From contig CM055106.1 of the NCBI GenBank assembly GCA_029204225.1, positions 17,620,149-17,678,148 on the forward strand: a DNA stretch of 58,000 nt, written 5' to 3'. The stretch's first letter is position 1, and every line of letters begins with the position of its first letter. The position numbers and the translations under genes were made by a program. Below the pieces are notes generated by a model. It did no database searches and was not told the origin of the DNA. It was given only the letters and a program-made list of their open reading frames with translations. Source of the DNA: Diphasiastrum complanatum (taxonomy: Eukaryota > Streptophyta > Lycopodiopsida > Lycopodiales > Lycopodiaceae). Shown here piece after piece: positions 57,764 to 58,000 of this stretch.

Positions 57764-58000
57764 CAAGTCAAAGAGCTTAGTTGATGATCCAAAAATCTTC
57801 ATTTTGGTGAAAGCATTGGTGCTAGATTCACTTTGAAGGAGGGCGACCTTTTCTAATAGTTTACTTTTGATGTTGAGGTTCAGATTAGTGTGATAAGTTC
57901 AAATGTACTTCTCACAAGTGTGAGAGGCTGCTGGAGTTTTACTTTCACCAAAACTTTGTGTTTTTTCGATATTTGAGCTTCAAACAGGTTGTGTAGAGTG
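57764..58000 (+). other. C6 leader, cut by window edge
   Basis: Non-coding start of an element that continues beyond the window. It carries 'tctcacaagtgtgagaggctgctgg' near 57910, a variant of the recurring palindrome with its usual flank. Confidence 0.65.

Overview
The window reads as nuclear DNA from a land plant with a large, repeat-rich genome. I cannot name the species. It is AT-rich and almost entirely LTR retrotransposons of the plant Ty1/copia and Ty3/gypsy lineages, nested into each other and mostly broken. No RNA gene, CRISPR array or bacterial-type operon was seen. The only possible non-transposon coding sequence is a short two-exon remnant near 56.2-56.7 kb.

Layout: (1) 1-11.5 kb is a minus-strand Copia element (C1; LTR 10901-11508, gag-pol from 10126 leftwards) split by a complete, very young plus-strand Copia (C0, 1207-7728; 654-bp LTRs with one mismatch; 5-bp target duplication CACCT). 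At the left edge C1 is cut by the end of another LTR (C2 family). (2) 11.5-12.8 kb holds an LTR fragment and a chromovirus-type Gypsy integrase scrap. (3) 12782-22330 is a decayed plus-strand Gypsy (G1) with a tRNA-Asp primer site, no chromodomain, a duplicated gag capsid domain, pol, and a third ORF after pol. (4) 22.3-29 kb is a mosaic: a ~33-bp CCAAT minisatellite, the 3' end of Copia C2 with its LTR, a chromovirus 3' end, an LTR-like block, and a minus-strand third-ORF remnant. (5) 29206-33968 is a minus-strand, pol-less Gypsy-like unit: LTR, gag with three zinc knuckles, a coiled-coil third ORF, polypurine tract, and an LTR of the G1 family. (6) 34-39 kb holds Copia integrase and two opposed Gypsy RT fragments. 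(7) 39371-45240 is Copia C3, with a puzzling duplicated 5' LTR and several internal deletions. (8) 45-50 kb holds remnants of minus-strand Copia C4 around a minisatellite. (9) 50111-56089 is Copia C5, nearly full length, LTRs about 2-3% diverged. (10) 56.1-58 kb has the possible exons, a 238-bp CT microsatellite, and the 5' LTR and primer site of one more Copia (C6).

The elements act as independent parasites. Gag forms the particle; protease, reverse transcriptase/RNase H and integrase copy and insert the element; LTRs drive and end transcription. Most copies are dead. C0 is the exception in age: it moved very recently although its reverse transcriptase looks crippled and its last ~340 residues are unrecognised.

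The signals I consider most novel are: the unexplained open C-terminal domain of C0; a palindrome, CACACGTGTG, recurring in LTRs and leaders of unrelated elements; the coiled-coil third-ORF protein present in three Gypsy units, one lacking pol; the tandem capsid duplication in G1; and the mismatched LTRs of C3. All alignments and motif calls were done by eye; no database search was run.
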